DNA from: Pholiota molesta
Lineage: Eukaryota; Basidiomycota; Agaricomycetes; Agaricales; Strophariaceae
DNA: 64,000 nt
Reading direction: 5' to 3'
Assembly: GCA_014925825.1 (NCBI GenBank)
Contig: JACGCK010000018.1
Location: 62,001 to 126,000 of the forward strand
The translations under genes were made by a program, and so were the position numbers. Shown one piece after another: positions 21,724 to 33,699 of the stretch (the stretch's first letter is position 1; every line of letters starts with the position of its first letter). The notes under the pieces are model-generated. The model was not told the DNA's origin, made no database searches, and was given only the letters and a program-made list of their open reading frames with translations.

Positions 21724-23676
21724 TCACCGCAGCTCCGGCGATTCGGGCCGGGATGTAAAGTCGCGATCGTCATCGTCATCGATAACACTTCCATCCGAAC
21801 CCATGGCCGCGAGAGTGAACACAATGTACTCCCCAATCCACTCTCCATGTTCACCTATAATGGGAATGGACCTTTCTCCAGACCACTGGAATGTGCTGTC
21901 AAAGCAACCGAGACGTTGTAAGTGCCTTTGTTCATGACGATGTTCAGCTTCACTCACGTCGTCGTGTCGGTGGAGATCGTGGGGTGGTATACGCGCACGG
22001 GCGTGTACTTGACTGGTTTCGCAGGCACCGCTTTGGGCGCCTCCTCGATGGCTGGTGGTGCCTCGTTGTCGGGGCGTGGCACTCTGACCGGGGGAGCACG
22101 CGGCTTCTGCTTGGGGAGCGAGGAATCTGCGGGAACGCGCGTGAGATTAGATCTAGAGGCGATGGATAATGATAAGTCTTGCCTGTTTTCCTCTGCCTCG
22201 CCCTCTTTTTGGCTGCCTCCTTCTTTCTTGACAGTGCGCCTCCTGGACTGGGCCGCGCGTCCGGCTTTGGTGGCGCGGGAGGGCGACCTGATTCGCGCGT
22301 TAGATTGCGGACATGGTAGCAGGAATCCATGGCTTACCCCGTTTCGCTGGCCTGACGGGCTCCGTATTGGGGGGAAGGGAATCGAGTGCGTCATCTACCA
22401 TCCTCCTCTTCCCCTTCCCCTTCCCCATGATGATGTTATTGTTGTCGTTGTTGTTGCGCGTGGACGCCTCGGCCTCCGGGTTCACGACCTCCCTACGTCA
22501 ATATACCCTATCAGCGATGGTCTTCTTTCAAGAGGTGATTGAAACACAAATACCGTTGACTCAATCGGTTAGTCGGGCTTTGCGGCCTCACTGCCAATGC
22601 GCTGGATTGAGCGGATTTGCTCGATCCAGCGATTGGGTCGGCCTCTATGTTGTGATCAACAATCGCCTCTTTGGAGAAGCGATTGTTTTTCTGGGTAGTA
22701 CCTTTGGCAGAAAATAAAATCGTTAGCATCCTATCGTCACCGACTGCACTGTTAACTCACTTTGCTCGACTATATTTGGTACGGTGTCGAACAAGTTACC
22801 AACCGGTGCTTGGTGGGAATCGACATTGGTTCCTTGCCAATGTTGATAAGTGGGTGTGGGCGCAAAGGCGCGAGTCGAACGAGGAACGGGCGGGGCAGGT
22901 ACCTGGTACGATGCTTGCCCGCATCCGTCAAAAGACTCGTCATGGGGCGGGAAGCTCTCCTCGTCACTTGCGGCAGGCGAATGTGGGTGCATTGCTCCAA
23001 ATGCCCCCTCGTAATATTGCATGAGGCACTTCTGAAAGAATGCTGGATCTATGATGTGCGTTTAGACATGTATTTGACCATTGATTCACAGAAAGACGAT
23101 GACTTACCAGGATCCGGGAACAATACCTCCGTATCCATCAGGCTTCCTTCGAAGCCTCCGTCGAATGGTCGAGGATTGGGCTGGACACACACTGTAGGAG
23201 GTGCGTGTCGCTCGTAACGCGGGGCCTCCAAACTCGGCGAGTGGCCGTACCCCATCGACTGTGTGCCGAAGATGTCGTGGTTGGGGTGGACGTACGCTAT
23301 ACGAGGCGCGTGCCATTAGTCTGGCTCTGAACGTAGAAAGATAATGACCTACTTTGAGATGCAGATGCGCCGGGTCCCGCCTCGTAACGCTGGATATCTG
23401 AACTCGGCGAGTGGCCGTAGCCCATTCCCTGCGCGCCGCAGATGTCGTTCCGGCCCTCTCTACCTCTAGGATGGTCAGGATTCTCGATCCTTCTGTCAAA
23501 TGGTTGTTCGATGGGGTGATGATAAATCGGCACAGGAACTATATGAAGTGCGTGTTATTTTTCTAGCTCGCGAGCTCGAAAGACAAAGACCTACACTGAA
23601 GAGGCATAAGCGATTGCTGCTGCGCATTTTGGAGGGAGTTGGCGTAGAAGCTTGTGGACCATGCGGTGTTGTTCAT
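21724..23676 (-). CDS. nine-exon gene of unknown function, Pro/Gln-rich with basic patches
   Basis: Reading from ATG at 23676, a chain of phase-compatible exons can be built: MNNTAWSTSFYANSLQ, then (donor GTAGGT) VPIYHHPIEQPFDRR...GAQGMGYGHSPSS, then (GTAGGT) GTQSMGYGHSPSLEAPRYER, then (GTAAGT) AFFQKCLMQYYEGAFGAMHP, then (GTGAGT) TTQKNNRFSKEAIVDHN, a basic exon with MGKGKGKRRMVDDALDSLPP, a KEAAKKRARQRK exon ending at a GC donor (ACAG|GCAAGA), a proline-rich exon, and a last exon with STFQWSGERSIPIIGEHGEW that ends in an acidic run (VIDDDDDRDF) and stop. Two neighbouring exons repeat MGYGHSPS, suggesting exon duplication. Basic clusters suggest a nuclear protein, but this is inference. It lies inside the duplicated region yet has only a partial relative (4.2-5.5 kb). 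Confidence 0.65.
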
Positions 23677-23699
23677 GTCTGCAGACGAAAGTAGAGAGG

Positions 23700-24399
23700 G
23701 TGTTATAGAGTAGTAGTATTGCTGCAGCCCCACCTACGAGCTAGCGCTTTAATATACGGGCAGTAGCACCCCAGCCTCATGGCAAAGCAACTACCGCTCC
23801 CGTTGTGCCACCCCCCTAGGCGAACTAGTCATCCCTACGCATACAATGGAACGCGGCCACTCGTTATTCCCAAATGCAGCGCTCTTGCTTATCCGCAACA
23901 TGACTATCAGCTAGCCCCTAGGTGGTTTGATGTGCGCCATGGTGCACACGCATTGATCTGTGGGCGCAGCCCTTGCGTTGGGCCACATATCCTTATAACG
24001 GACTGGCCGGCGGGGGAAGTTGATTACCAAGAATCAGATCTTTTTCTAACATCCAGGGTGCAGACTCCAAACATGGTTTGCGATTGTGCCACCGCTTAGA
24101 AGAGAGCAACGAGGCATGGGCGTGGGGATACACGTTTTTTTCGGCGCGGCGGCGGCGGCGCGCTTGCGTCTGTACCCTCTGTGCGCTTGCTCGTCTGATG
24201 CACGCGTCTTTTTCGCGAAGTTTCAATACAAAAGACAGACTCTTTCCGGGCAACTACTATGAATATCGCAAGATTTTTGATGGGTGTTAACCGACGTATA
24301 TTTCATTGCGGAAAGCATACATGGGCAAGATAAAATCGTACCATAGAAAATATTAATGCCTATTGGGATGGCTTCAATTCGATATTTAACTGCTTTGGC
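23700..24399. other. no gene recognised
   Basis: Presumed upstream region of the minus-strand gene ending at 23676, then sequence with only short frames. A GGCGGCGGCG run lies near 24148. Nothing else supported. Confidence 0.4.
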
Positions 24400-24700
24400 A
24401 GCGCCCCATGAGAATAGTATGGTATATATATAAGGTTGTGTCCTAGTAGCACACAATTTCGACAATATATTAGGACGCCCATTTTCCAGAGGCGCCGACC
24501 ACTACCTCGGAAAACATATCAGAGAACGTGAGTTAAAAACTCGGGGTCTGCAATTCGTGAATCTTTTACATAAATCACCGCGCTCGCATCTGTCTTCTGG
24601 CACATTCTACTCGCATTTTGGGAGAATATTGAAAGAATAGCCAAGCCTTGGGTGGACGAGAAAGGTGCGCTGAGGAACCACAACGAGTGGAAGTCCTCGT
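24400..24700. repeat. duplicated block, partner at 11.34-11.69 kb
   Basis: Contains TATATATATAAGG, CCTAGTAGCACACAATTTCGAC, GGCGCCGACCACTACC and GAATAGCCAAGCC in the same order as its partner. The copies differ by many substitutions and small indels, so the duplication is not recent. Confidence 0.75.
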
Positions 24701-25225
24701 GGTGTCCCTGAGCCAGCGCCATCTGTCAGTGCGTGGATGTCACAGACGAAGAAGACGACGCCAACGTGCGCGTATGCTGTACAGACGGTGTGGACCCAAG
24801 GCATATTCCCTCTGGGATGCACGATAAGCAAGAAAACGGACATCAGCCTGAGGTAACGGGAGCCTGAGCGGAATGTGCCGAGTCGAACCTGCCAGGCCCA
24901 CATGCAGCGCCATTCCACTTCTTGTCAGGACCCAGTATAGCGCATCAGAATAGAATCTTTCGCAGGTACGCGTCACAGCGTGGATCTATGCAGTGGAGGC
25001 AGGGATCGTCAATGCTGATGAGAGCGCGAGTGTACGTGGTATGTGCTGGAGGTGACGCAGCAGATTTGTCACCACAGAAACAGGCACAACAAGGATCCGA
25101 GAAGACGCAGTTCGAATACCAACACCACGGAGAGACCAAGAGACCAAGTCGAAGGATCGAGTTGCGTACTGTTGCGTAGCAGAGAGAGCGGGACGTGCCG
25201 GAAGATGTCGCCGGTCGGTGCGTAG

Positions 25226-25920
25226 TTGGCCGCTCCGGCAAGCTCCGGCAAGTTCCGCATCACAGAGAATCCGTTCTCTTTGACTTTTGAGACCCACCCC
25301 CACCAGCCCCACCACGATGGCCCTTTACCGAGTCCCCAGCACGAACTACTATCCCTGGACACAAGGCGTTTATTTTCTCCTTCACATCACACTCATCCAC
25401 AGTATCCCGCGGCTCGCGTCCTGGCAGGAGCTACGTACACAGTAGGCGCTCCAGTGGCTCCAGCACCGTCAAACGTGCTAATTCCGGGATCAGCAAGCGT
25501 GATGGAAACTGGGGATGATATGGATAGGAAGGGCGAGTGGGACGAAACGCGAAGGACGGCGGTGATGGTGCGCTTTGGGAAGCATGGCTCGTAGACGCCG
25601 TTTTGCCGCTCATTAGTATGTCCCTTCCACTGCACTCTACTCTGTCTGGTCTACTTATTCACGCCGTAATTTTTGAAGATATACCTCTTGCAGGACTGTC
25701 CCGCTCCCATCGGAAACTTCAAACGACGTGGAATCCATGGATGGCCGTAACAGACGGCGATCGACGGAAAAACAGCCTTTGATGCGACTTCAAGAAGACG
25801 AGTTAGCAATCGGCTGAACGCTCTCTTAGCACCTTTGCCTGGTCTGACGCGACCGAGGACACGGATATGTGAGCCGCAGCAGACAAAATGAAGGCTCACA
25901 AACCCGGTCTCTGACATAGT
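25226..25920. repeat. block C, copy 2
   Basis: Counterpart of 12.48-13.17 kb. Both strands again have open frames: plus-strand 25226-25594 ending RFGKHGS, and minus-strand segments MDSTSFEVSDGSGTVLQE and NGVYEPCFPKRTITAVLRVS. A possible donor (CAAGAG|GTATAT) follows the first minus-strand segment. Coding strand and function are not settled. Confidence 0.5.
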
Positions 25921-27540
25921 GCCATCTCTTCTATTTCGCTCTCTGTTTTGCTAGTGGGAGTGGGACAGTGGAACTAACGTTCGTCCGTTGATCGTTTCCT
26001 TCCGCTGACGGGCTCAGAACTCCGCTAACGTGGCGGTTGATGGCGGTGGACAAGCAATATGCATTGGTGCGCATGTCCTTAACGCCTCGCTGAACGCTCT
26101 CATAGATGCTTTAGCATACCCTGCAGTATACATACACCCAAACTTATCTGCATTCACCCCCGAAGCACACTAGCTAGGATACCAAGTAAGCATGCGCCGC
26201 ATTTCATGTGCACTATCGGCATGACTGACCCTTCTTTGTAGACCCTACCAGCGCAGTTCCTCCTGGTTCGTCCACCGACCGCAGGTGGTCATGAGGTCCC
26301 CCCTTGGCCACTTTGCACGAGCAGACATCCCCAAACCCGCGATCCGCTATACCGCAGTTTTCCGCTCATAGTCGCGCTCACCCCGGCGGACGCGATACAC
26401 CTTAACTGCCTGTACCCCGACCATACCATCTGCGTGTACAAAGAACGCCGCATGTTTTGCAGCTTCTGCGGCGCGCAGATGCTTTGGGTGGGTGTCGGGC
26501 TCGGAAGTTGGGCCACATGTTGGATTTCAATTGGGGAGGGGCGGAACAGGGAACACTGTGTATATGGTGATGTAAGTCGTTCCACCTGATATCGATGATA
26601 CCTCTTGGTGTTCTGATATCTGATACACATAGTTTTTTTCAAGACAGTTGGCTCTTGCTCCGTCTGAGCTCTGTGTTGCGCTCTCGCGTTCGCGTGGGCC
26701 TCCGCGTCCCTTTGCAAGTTGGCTAAGACGAAGTCCTTTCCTTTCACCCATCCACCATTGGAGTAGGCCATCTAGCGTGCTCTAGCAGCTTGGGGTCTGG
26801 TGAGGCTCAGGAACGCGTCGAGCAGCCGCGCGCCAGGCAAGCAGGCGATGGCAGGAGGCAATTCAGGCTCTCCTCGTCACAACACTGCGCGCGTCTACAT
26901 ACGGACATGCTGTGCTACCTGTGATATCCAACACAACCAGTCGCGGTCAGCTCGGGCGAGTCGGGTCTGAGGCCACTACTACACCGTGTACGTTCCTCTC
27001 TTCTGTATATCGCACGTTACGCGAGTGGTGGAAACGTTGCGGTTGGGCCTGCAACGGGCGTCATACCGCGGGGGTGGCGTCTGTCGTAAGCGCTCGAGGC
27101 GCCGGTATGAGTGACAGGCTCCATTTGATACTTGTCTTTCGCTGCTCCAATAGCGTCTCTTCGTCTGACCCCTCAAGTCTGGCACTGCACTTGGTCAATT
27201 TATGTGCTCTGTGGACGCGTGGCGTGATAATGTACAAGTGATAAGAACAGTCATTTGAATTACGGAGTATGCGTTGGCAGAGAGTTGTCAGTCACCTTCG
27301 CCACGCCGGGTCTACGACCAGTCCTTTTGCAATGAGGGTCCTCCGCCTCAACAACCGAATCCGCTGGACAATACGCTCGCGCGCTGTGTGTGCCCTCCCT
27401 AGCGTCGGGTGTCTGTCTGGTTTTTTTTCCTGGCGTTCCGATTCCTTCAATGGCATCTTCTATAACACTGCCCAGGCTCTCTTCCATTCGTATTTGTTGT
27501 TACATTTTCAACAGTCACAATGTGTACGACGGCCATCCTT
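25921..27540. other. degenerate duplicated sequence, repeat copy 4
   Basis: Similar to 13.7-14.5 kb: CGACCGCAGG, CGCTTTGCACSMGCAGACATCCCCAAAC and TCCGCTCA(C/T)AGTCGCGC recur in the same order. The 60-bp dispersed repeat is at about 26422-26485. No intact gene recognised. Confidence 0.5.
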
Positions 27541-27599
27541 AATTTTAGTCCTACTTCTAACAAAGGACAGCCTCGCCTGATCAATGAGGCATTGGTGGG

Positions 27600-27845
27600 A
27601 TGACACTACCCAAGTATGCACAGCACATTCCGTGACATGCTGTATGCACAGCCGGCGTAGACGAAGAAAACGGTACTTCGTGGTCGTTCGTTCCCCTTGA
27701 CCTTCACTTCTCGCCATGTCCTCATTAACGGAGGCACACGCTACCACTCTGATGATGCTTTGAATGCGATTTTCAATAACTTGAGTACCACGCATGTTGA
27801 TATCAAATTGGACACAGCACGTATCGACACAGCTGAATGAGATTA
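27600..27845 (+). pseudogene. decayed upstream NLR promoter and N-terminal exon (module 2)
   Basis: GCACAGCA at 27618 and TGCTGTAT at 27638 form a loose dyad. ATGTCCTCATTAACGGAG follows at about 27715, the same start sequence as NLR3 (ATGTCCTCATCAAGG), but the frame from this ATG runs into a TGA within about 15 codons. The shifted frame carries a decayed N-terminal motif (FNNLSTTHVD). Confidence 0.6.
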
Positions 27846-27910
27846 AAAACATCCCTATCATAACGCTACAAGGGAAAGACTCGTGGATGCATTGAGTTGG
27901 TCCCAAATAT

Positions 27911-27932
27911 GCACAGCACATGAATGCTGCGC
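27911..27932. promoter_or_regulatory. dyad GCACAGCA-N6-TGCTGCGC upstream of NLR2
   Basis: One mismatch in the arms relative to the NLR1 dyad. The right arm ends 102 nt before the NLR2 ATG, and TAATATAACAAGGCTC follows as in the other modules. Confidence 0.6.
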
Positions 27933-28033
27933 AGTGCACACACAACGGGGTTCCGCCCTCTAATATAACAAGGCTCTGTCTTTCAACCTCGATTCTTGCT
28001 CTCATTTCTACTTCCTTTCCGCCATCTCAGAAA

Positions 28034-31005
28034 ATGGCGACTCAGTACCTTTCCAACGCATCACACTTTAATATCGGCAACCTAACGATTTCGCATGTCA
28101 ATGGAAACGCGGTGACCAATGGCCGCTCCGAGTCAGTAGAGTCGGAACGGCAGGGTGACGATCATCACATTCAGCGAGACTCGTACATATCTAATCCGTG
28201 GAATCTGTATAGGAGAAACGACAGAGCCTGGCGAAGTCGCTCTTGGAAATAATAGTACTGGAAACCAGGAACGTCATGGTAATAATAAATTTTTCCTGCA
28301 GCGAAAAACTCATATTCTGATTCACAACCACACACTTAGGATTACGATACCTGCTTGACAACATTTCCAGAGGCGCTTTCCACGATGCCGCCGAGCGTGG
28401 TGATCCCCCGAAATGCCACCCCCATACGCGGGTCGCTATACGTGCCGAAATCATGCAGTGGATCAGTGCGTCCGATGCTCAGCGCAAGTTCATCCTCTGG
28501 ATGTATGGCCCCGCGGGCTCTGGGAAGACGGCCATCGCACAAAGCATCGCTGAGGCATGCGCAAAGGCCGCGTCCTTCTTCTTCTCTCGCACCGCCGCTG
28601 GGCGCAACGATACGATACGCGTGATTGCGACAATCGCCTATCAGATCTCCCGTTTTCTCCCCCAGTTCGAAGACGCCCTTCTCACCGCGATTGAACGGGA
28701 TCTAACCATCTTTTCCCGCACACTTGCCACGCAGATGCGGGTGCTAATAGTGGAGCCTCTGAAAGCACTACCGCCCTTGCTGCAGCCGATTTTTGCGATC
28801 CTCGATGGATTGGATGAAGCCGGCCCCACACCTGAAGCACAGGCGGATCTTTTGCACATTGTAGGCACAGCTACGGAGGAGCTGCGCCATATCCCCTTCA
28901 TATTCCTCATCGCCAGTCGACCCGAATATGAGATCCGCGAAGCCTTCAATGTACATCTCAGTCCGCTCACGCAATCACTGGTTCTCGATTACAACTACAA
29001 GCCAGATGACGATATCAGGCTGTACCTCACTTCCACATTTGCAGAAATCCGTGACAAACACATCCGATCGGGCACCCGGCCTCGACTCCCTTCCCCGTGG
29101 CCCTCTGAAAGCGACATTGATCGCCTTGTATTGACGGCCTCCGGACAGTTTATCTTTGCAGCTACGGTGTTAAAGTTTGTCGACTCTATTCGACATCATC
29201 CAGCGGAACGACTTGATGTTATATTTAGCTTGTTGGCTGGAGGACATGCCAGCGAGACACCATTTGCTTCACTTGACGCACTCTACCTCTACATTCTCTC
29301 CTCTGTGGCAGAGCCTGCCAAAGTTCAACAGATATTGACATTGCTTGTGCCGAGGAATGACAACGTGGTTTTCACTTTACACATTGATCAAATCGAGGAA
29401 TTTCTGAATCTTGATGTCCGGAGAGTCCTGGTCGATATTCATGCTCTTGTTTCTGTTCCGTCACCCGGCGATAATAACACTGAGCTACAATTTCATCACG
29501 CCTCTCTCTACGACTTCTTAATGGACCGATCACGATCTAATGACTTTTATATTGATGCCAATCAGGGTCATATCAACTTGACTTCGTGTTGGTGGAAGGT
29601 CATTTTCAACAATCAATGTTCCACTCAACTTGAGTTGAACACGTGTTTACGCCATTTCATACATCATTGCTTGAAGTTACCTGCTGGTGTTGAGCTACTG
29701 GATGATTTTGCCTGTTTCAATCTAAGGCAGCTTTTGGAGAAACATTGTGGCTCAAATGATCTGTTGAGCTCACCTTGGTTAGCTTTTTTTGAATGTGTCA
29801 AAGAACAGGTTCGTCGTTTATATTCCATTCAGTTAGCACATAACTTATGAGCATATTGCCTCTAACATCCACCCGACTTAGACTGGGAACCGAGATGATA
29901 TTTCCCACAGAATGAAAACTGAATTTGATGCCTTTTTCTTGGACTGCATTTCGAAGTACCCTCCAGCTCTCCGGACTTACATCCCTACCATTTTGGCCCT
30001 ACCCTACCTCTATGGCGGAGGATTGGGTGACATTATCTGCCTCTTACTTTGTGGATTCATTGAATCCATAACCGAGTCTGACAATATTTGCAAACTTGAC
30101 TCTACACTTTTAATGCTAGCCACCCACCATCACATCGATGCTGCCTTTTCCACTTTATTTCAGGATGAATGCCGAGCTGGAGAATACTATGTATGCAATA
30201 GAAGCTATTTGACCCTGGCAAATCGAATAATTGGAATTATTTTCAAGTAAGTTCATTCAATATATAATGCCGCAGCCACCCATCCTGCTTAATAGGCCTG
30301 AAGAAGATAAAAGAAAACCCAAGTTTGAAGAGGGTTTCAACACCCCTAATAAACAGGTGCTTTATCTCGAAGACGGTTCTTTACATTTACGGCTATACGA
30401 TCTGGATTTCTATTGGTTTTGGAATATGCTCCGCAAAACACCTCAAGACTTGGATCTTGCAACATTGCTGCGCGAACACGCGCTCCAATATAATGGACAT
30501 GGAAATGATACAGAGCTTAAGAAAGGATGGGAGAATATCGCTCACAGTAGCTTGCATTACATTCAGGTAAGCAACACCGAAATGTACATATTCCACTGTT
30601 CATTGATTAGATTCGAACCATGGTCCCTGTCAGAGGTGTGGCATACCACATTTAAAGCACGTCCACCCCCCAGGCACCGACGGGTGCATTATTTGCAAAA
30701 GATGCGAATATGCTTCCGTCGTATATGACTTGGACTGGCGATATGACCCTCAGGCAGACGCCGCGGCATTTATCCCATCATCACCAGGGGCTTATGTAGT
30801 AGACGACTATTATTATTTCAACCATTCTGATGACCTAGACGAGGTGCGACCCTCATTCCTGTAGACCCATATGCAAGACTGAGATTCAGTTTGATCGGCG
30901 CTGCAGATCTTGTCACTTTGTTCGAAATTTGAGGCATTGTCACTCTCTGACCCTCATGAAGCGGAAGCGGAAACGAGGGGGACAACGTCCACCAGCCGGA
31001 CGTAG
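28034..31005 (+). CDS. NACHT NTPase, NLR-like (NLR2)
   Basis: Exons 28034-28154, 28213-28278, 28340-29831, 29911-30246 and 30296-30566 join in phase to 762 codons. The N-terminus is MATQYLSNASHFNIGNLTIS. Walker A is GPAGSGKTAIAQS, Walker B IFAILDGLDEAG, then IFLIASRPEYE and HHASLYDFLMDRSRS. After the P-loop it is four residues shorter than NLR1 (CAKAASFFFS against CKRRGLHAASFFFS). The tail contains CIICKRCEYAS and DLDWRYDPQADAAAF, then an acidic stretch and a likely GTGCGA...GCAG intron, ending STSRT with TAG at 31003-31005. The frame is intact throughout, so the gene may be functional. It sits in the same module context as NLR1. Confidence 0.9.
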
Positions 31006-31179
31006 GAGGCGCATGCGTTTGAAAGTGGGGAAGGCACCGGGCGTCGTAGGTGTAGGTAGCTGGATTCTTTATAATTCGAAACATGTACACTACTGGCTGT
31101 CATTATCCAGCCAGATTCCTGGAGCATATGGTGACAGTTTTCCAGAACATGACCACATCTTCGAAATGATACGTAACCC

Positions 31180-31960
31180 ACTTTGAGAGCCTGCGCTGGA
31201 AAGAGAACACCTCAAATATGTCTAGTCATCCCGGCGAAGATGCGCCCTTCTGTGGGAGCATTGACCTTACGTGAAAGCAAGATTAGGGGGACGTTAAGGT
31301 TCAGCGGATAGCTCATGAGATAACAAGTTGCACGGCAGATATGCGCAGGCAGAAACAAGGACAACATTCGAGAACCTAGAACGAGTGTGTCATTGGATTA
31401 AGATAAGGAAGGGCGCAACATGGCAGCCGTGGCGATCTGCGTGCGTATTCGAGGGCTGCTGTGGAAACTGAAAGGGAAAACCGCAGTTGCGACTCTGAAT
31501 CAGAGAACGTTCCAGTAGGTTATAGATCGAAGAGGCGATGCGTTCATCATAGAGGGGAACAGGGACGAGGATGGTGGGCCTGGTTTAGGATACAGCCTTG
31601 CCCAGGCCTTAAAGATTGAGGAAGGAGATGGTCAGGTTGGCTTTGGTGGTGGTTGCAGACATTCGAGCTTGGTCGATTGTGTCGGAGGAAAAACGGGATG
31701 GTCCGGCGGCGGCAAGTTCGGCATCTAGTCTTGCTACGTCACGCGTTACCTTTGCCTTCCCTCTTGCACAGTTGCAGGCGTACATGCACCTACCTAGTCT
31801 GTTCGTTCACCAACCTCAGGTTCTGGCGGCGTCGAGCTTGCCAATCATGAGCTCGTTAGCAGCTATTCGTGCACTACGACCCTACCCGACTGACGAGGCG
31901 TGCGAACACCTTCGCGCTCGACAAACAGCCCCATACGCCTCTCTTCGCGGCCCCCAACTC
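31180..31960. repeat. NLR 3' flank block, copy 2
   Basis: Carries GAGAACACCTCAAATATGTC, GAAGATGCGCCCTTCTGTGGG and AAGTTCGGCATCTAG as in copies 1 and 3, but with deletions relative to both. No gene supported. Confidence 0.7.
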
Positions 31961-32420
31961 GGTCACACGCCGGCGCACCTATCCACCTGTATATGCTATC
32001 GCGCCTTGCGTGCAGGAGGCGCATTTCGGCGCAAACACCCTCCAGTGATTAACGTGCAGCGCCACAAGCAGCATCCGCACGTTCCAACGTCGCCGTAGGA
32101 CGGTCATCGATCCAGTTGCCGCTGTCGATGGGGAGGATTCAGCCAATTAAAGCTTTCTTGGAGTCCTGCGAAGGACGACGACGACGAAGGATCACCTTCC
32201 ACAGCCGGCGGCCGCCTTTGTTGCAGAGGACGTGTTCGATGCTGGATGCATGCGCTGGGCGTACGGGGAGTCGGCGGAGCTCGGCTGGGACGATATCTAG
32301 GTGGTTGGACGGTTCACAGTACGTGTCTGTGCTCTACCTGAGAGTGATGCTGATCGGATAAGGGTGACAGATATCGAATGGGTTAAATCTTGTCTGCGGG
32401 CAAAGGCGAGGAGCCAAAAA
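31830..32420 (+). other. block G, copy 1 (possible eroded gene)
   Basis: 31.83-32.10 kb matches 44.62-44.90 kb (CGAGCTTGCCAATC..., GCGCTCGACA..., CAGCGCCAC(A/G)AGCAGC). 32.13-32.42 kb matches 45.73-45.99 kb (GGAGTCCTGC(G/A)AAGGACGACGACGACG... GTACGTGTCTG). The second part reads VFDAGCMRWAYGESAELGWD here and VFDAGYMRWAYGESAELG in the partner, the best-conserved peptide of this block. Different frames carry the open reading in the two copies outside that peptide. Confidence 0.35.
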
Positions 32421-33600
32421 AAAAAAATTATGCTTAGCCCGCCGACAGCGCCGTTGCGCCTTCCTGCTCCGCCGAGCCCCAAGCCGCGGAGTGCTGGACA
32501 ATCACCAATCACCAATTAATGACGGACGATGGCAAGGACGCCGCCGGCGACCTCCTTTCTATCGACGTACACTCTGGCGTAGCGATTCCTCCCCCCGTGG
32601 ATCGAACACCCTTGCGAGTGGGCACGAGTCAACATCGATCCCGCCTCACGGACGTATGTCCGAACGTACGCAACGAGAACCGCCAGGGCGATGTCATGGA
32701 AGTGCCGCGGGATGGGGAACACTCCGTCAGTGCCAATCGGGGGTGCCTCGCCACCATTCCTAGTCCGTTGTCCTACCATCTCTTGAAATCCAGTCAGCGT
32801 AGTGGAGCAGAGAGGGTTGGCCGTCAGCCAAGGATTGGCGATTCTCGCACTTGTATGCGCCTGAAGTTATGCCATCGAGATGCGAGATATCTGCACGTCC
32901 GCCGCCTACCTTGCACACCGGCCACGCCAGGGCTACGACCCAAGCGAAGGCAGTCCACTTCAGCTCCTTCTTATGCCCCGACTCGCATCCTCCCATCGCC
33001 AGCGCCCCACCCTACCGTCTTCGCGTACAAATAATGCAGCATATATGCAGCATATGCGGCTCGCGTTATGGAGCATTGATATTCAATTCGAATGGTATAT
33101 TATTTTTCCCGAGCTTTCTTACTTGTGCGTACGGCTGACGAAGTTCCTACGGTACATAGGCGTCAGCCGCGGCCTTCGGGTTTCGAAACGCGCGTTCCTT
33201 CTACGATCTCCACCTGAAATTTTGTGCCCCTGGCTGTCGTTTTGATTTCGCTGTAAGTTGGGCGACAGGCAATCCCTCCGAGGTTGAAGTTGGCGCTGAA
33301 GAACGGCCTACATTCGAAGATTTCCATGCGGGTGACGGGGGACGAAATAGCGGTATTGTGAACAGGAAGACGGAAGCCGCGGTACGTAACTATTTCAGGT
33401 TATTCGGAAGATCAGCTCACGCTCCACCCCCACCAACTGTACTGCAGATTCGATGCTCCATGCATTCATGGAATTCGTGTTTTACCTCTTGGCTGATCTG
33501 GCGCGTTGCAGGCGCCACATTGCGTTGTATTTTACGCACGATGGTATGTAGATCATAATTTAAATTGATGTCGTATTTACTTGCTATACTATAGAAGTTA
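32421..33600. other. possible gene E copy 2 (broken), repeat copy 5
   Basis: The dispersed repeat is near 33010-33062. Then CAPGCRFDFAVSWATGNPSE matches the start of the plus-strand frame at 19.8 kb, but a one-base difference shifts the frame and a stop follows. No other gene recognised; a short A-run at 32417-32425 and the TCATCATCATC run at 33640-33655 are simple repeats. Confidence 0.35.
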
Positions 33601-33699
33601 GAATTCATTTATTCGATATATAAAAAGTACAAATAATAATCATCATCATCATCACCATCATCCGTGAGACGCCCAACCTGCTTTCGCAGAGTCCGAATC

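Noticed and set aside
30950..31060. A strongly basic C-terminal tail resembling a nuclear localisation signal (KRKRKRGG...GRRRR) at the 3' end of NLR2, with similar sequences at NLR3 and NLR5
   Set aside because: With the most plausible splice sites the in-phase frame in NLR2 and NLR3 is the other one, ending STSRT. In NLR5 a 7-bp insertion brings a stop before the basic stretch. The basic reading is therefore probably out of frame.
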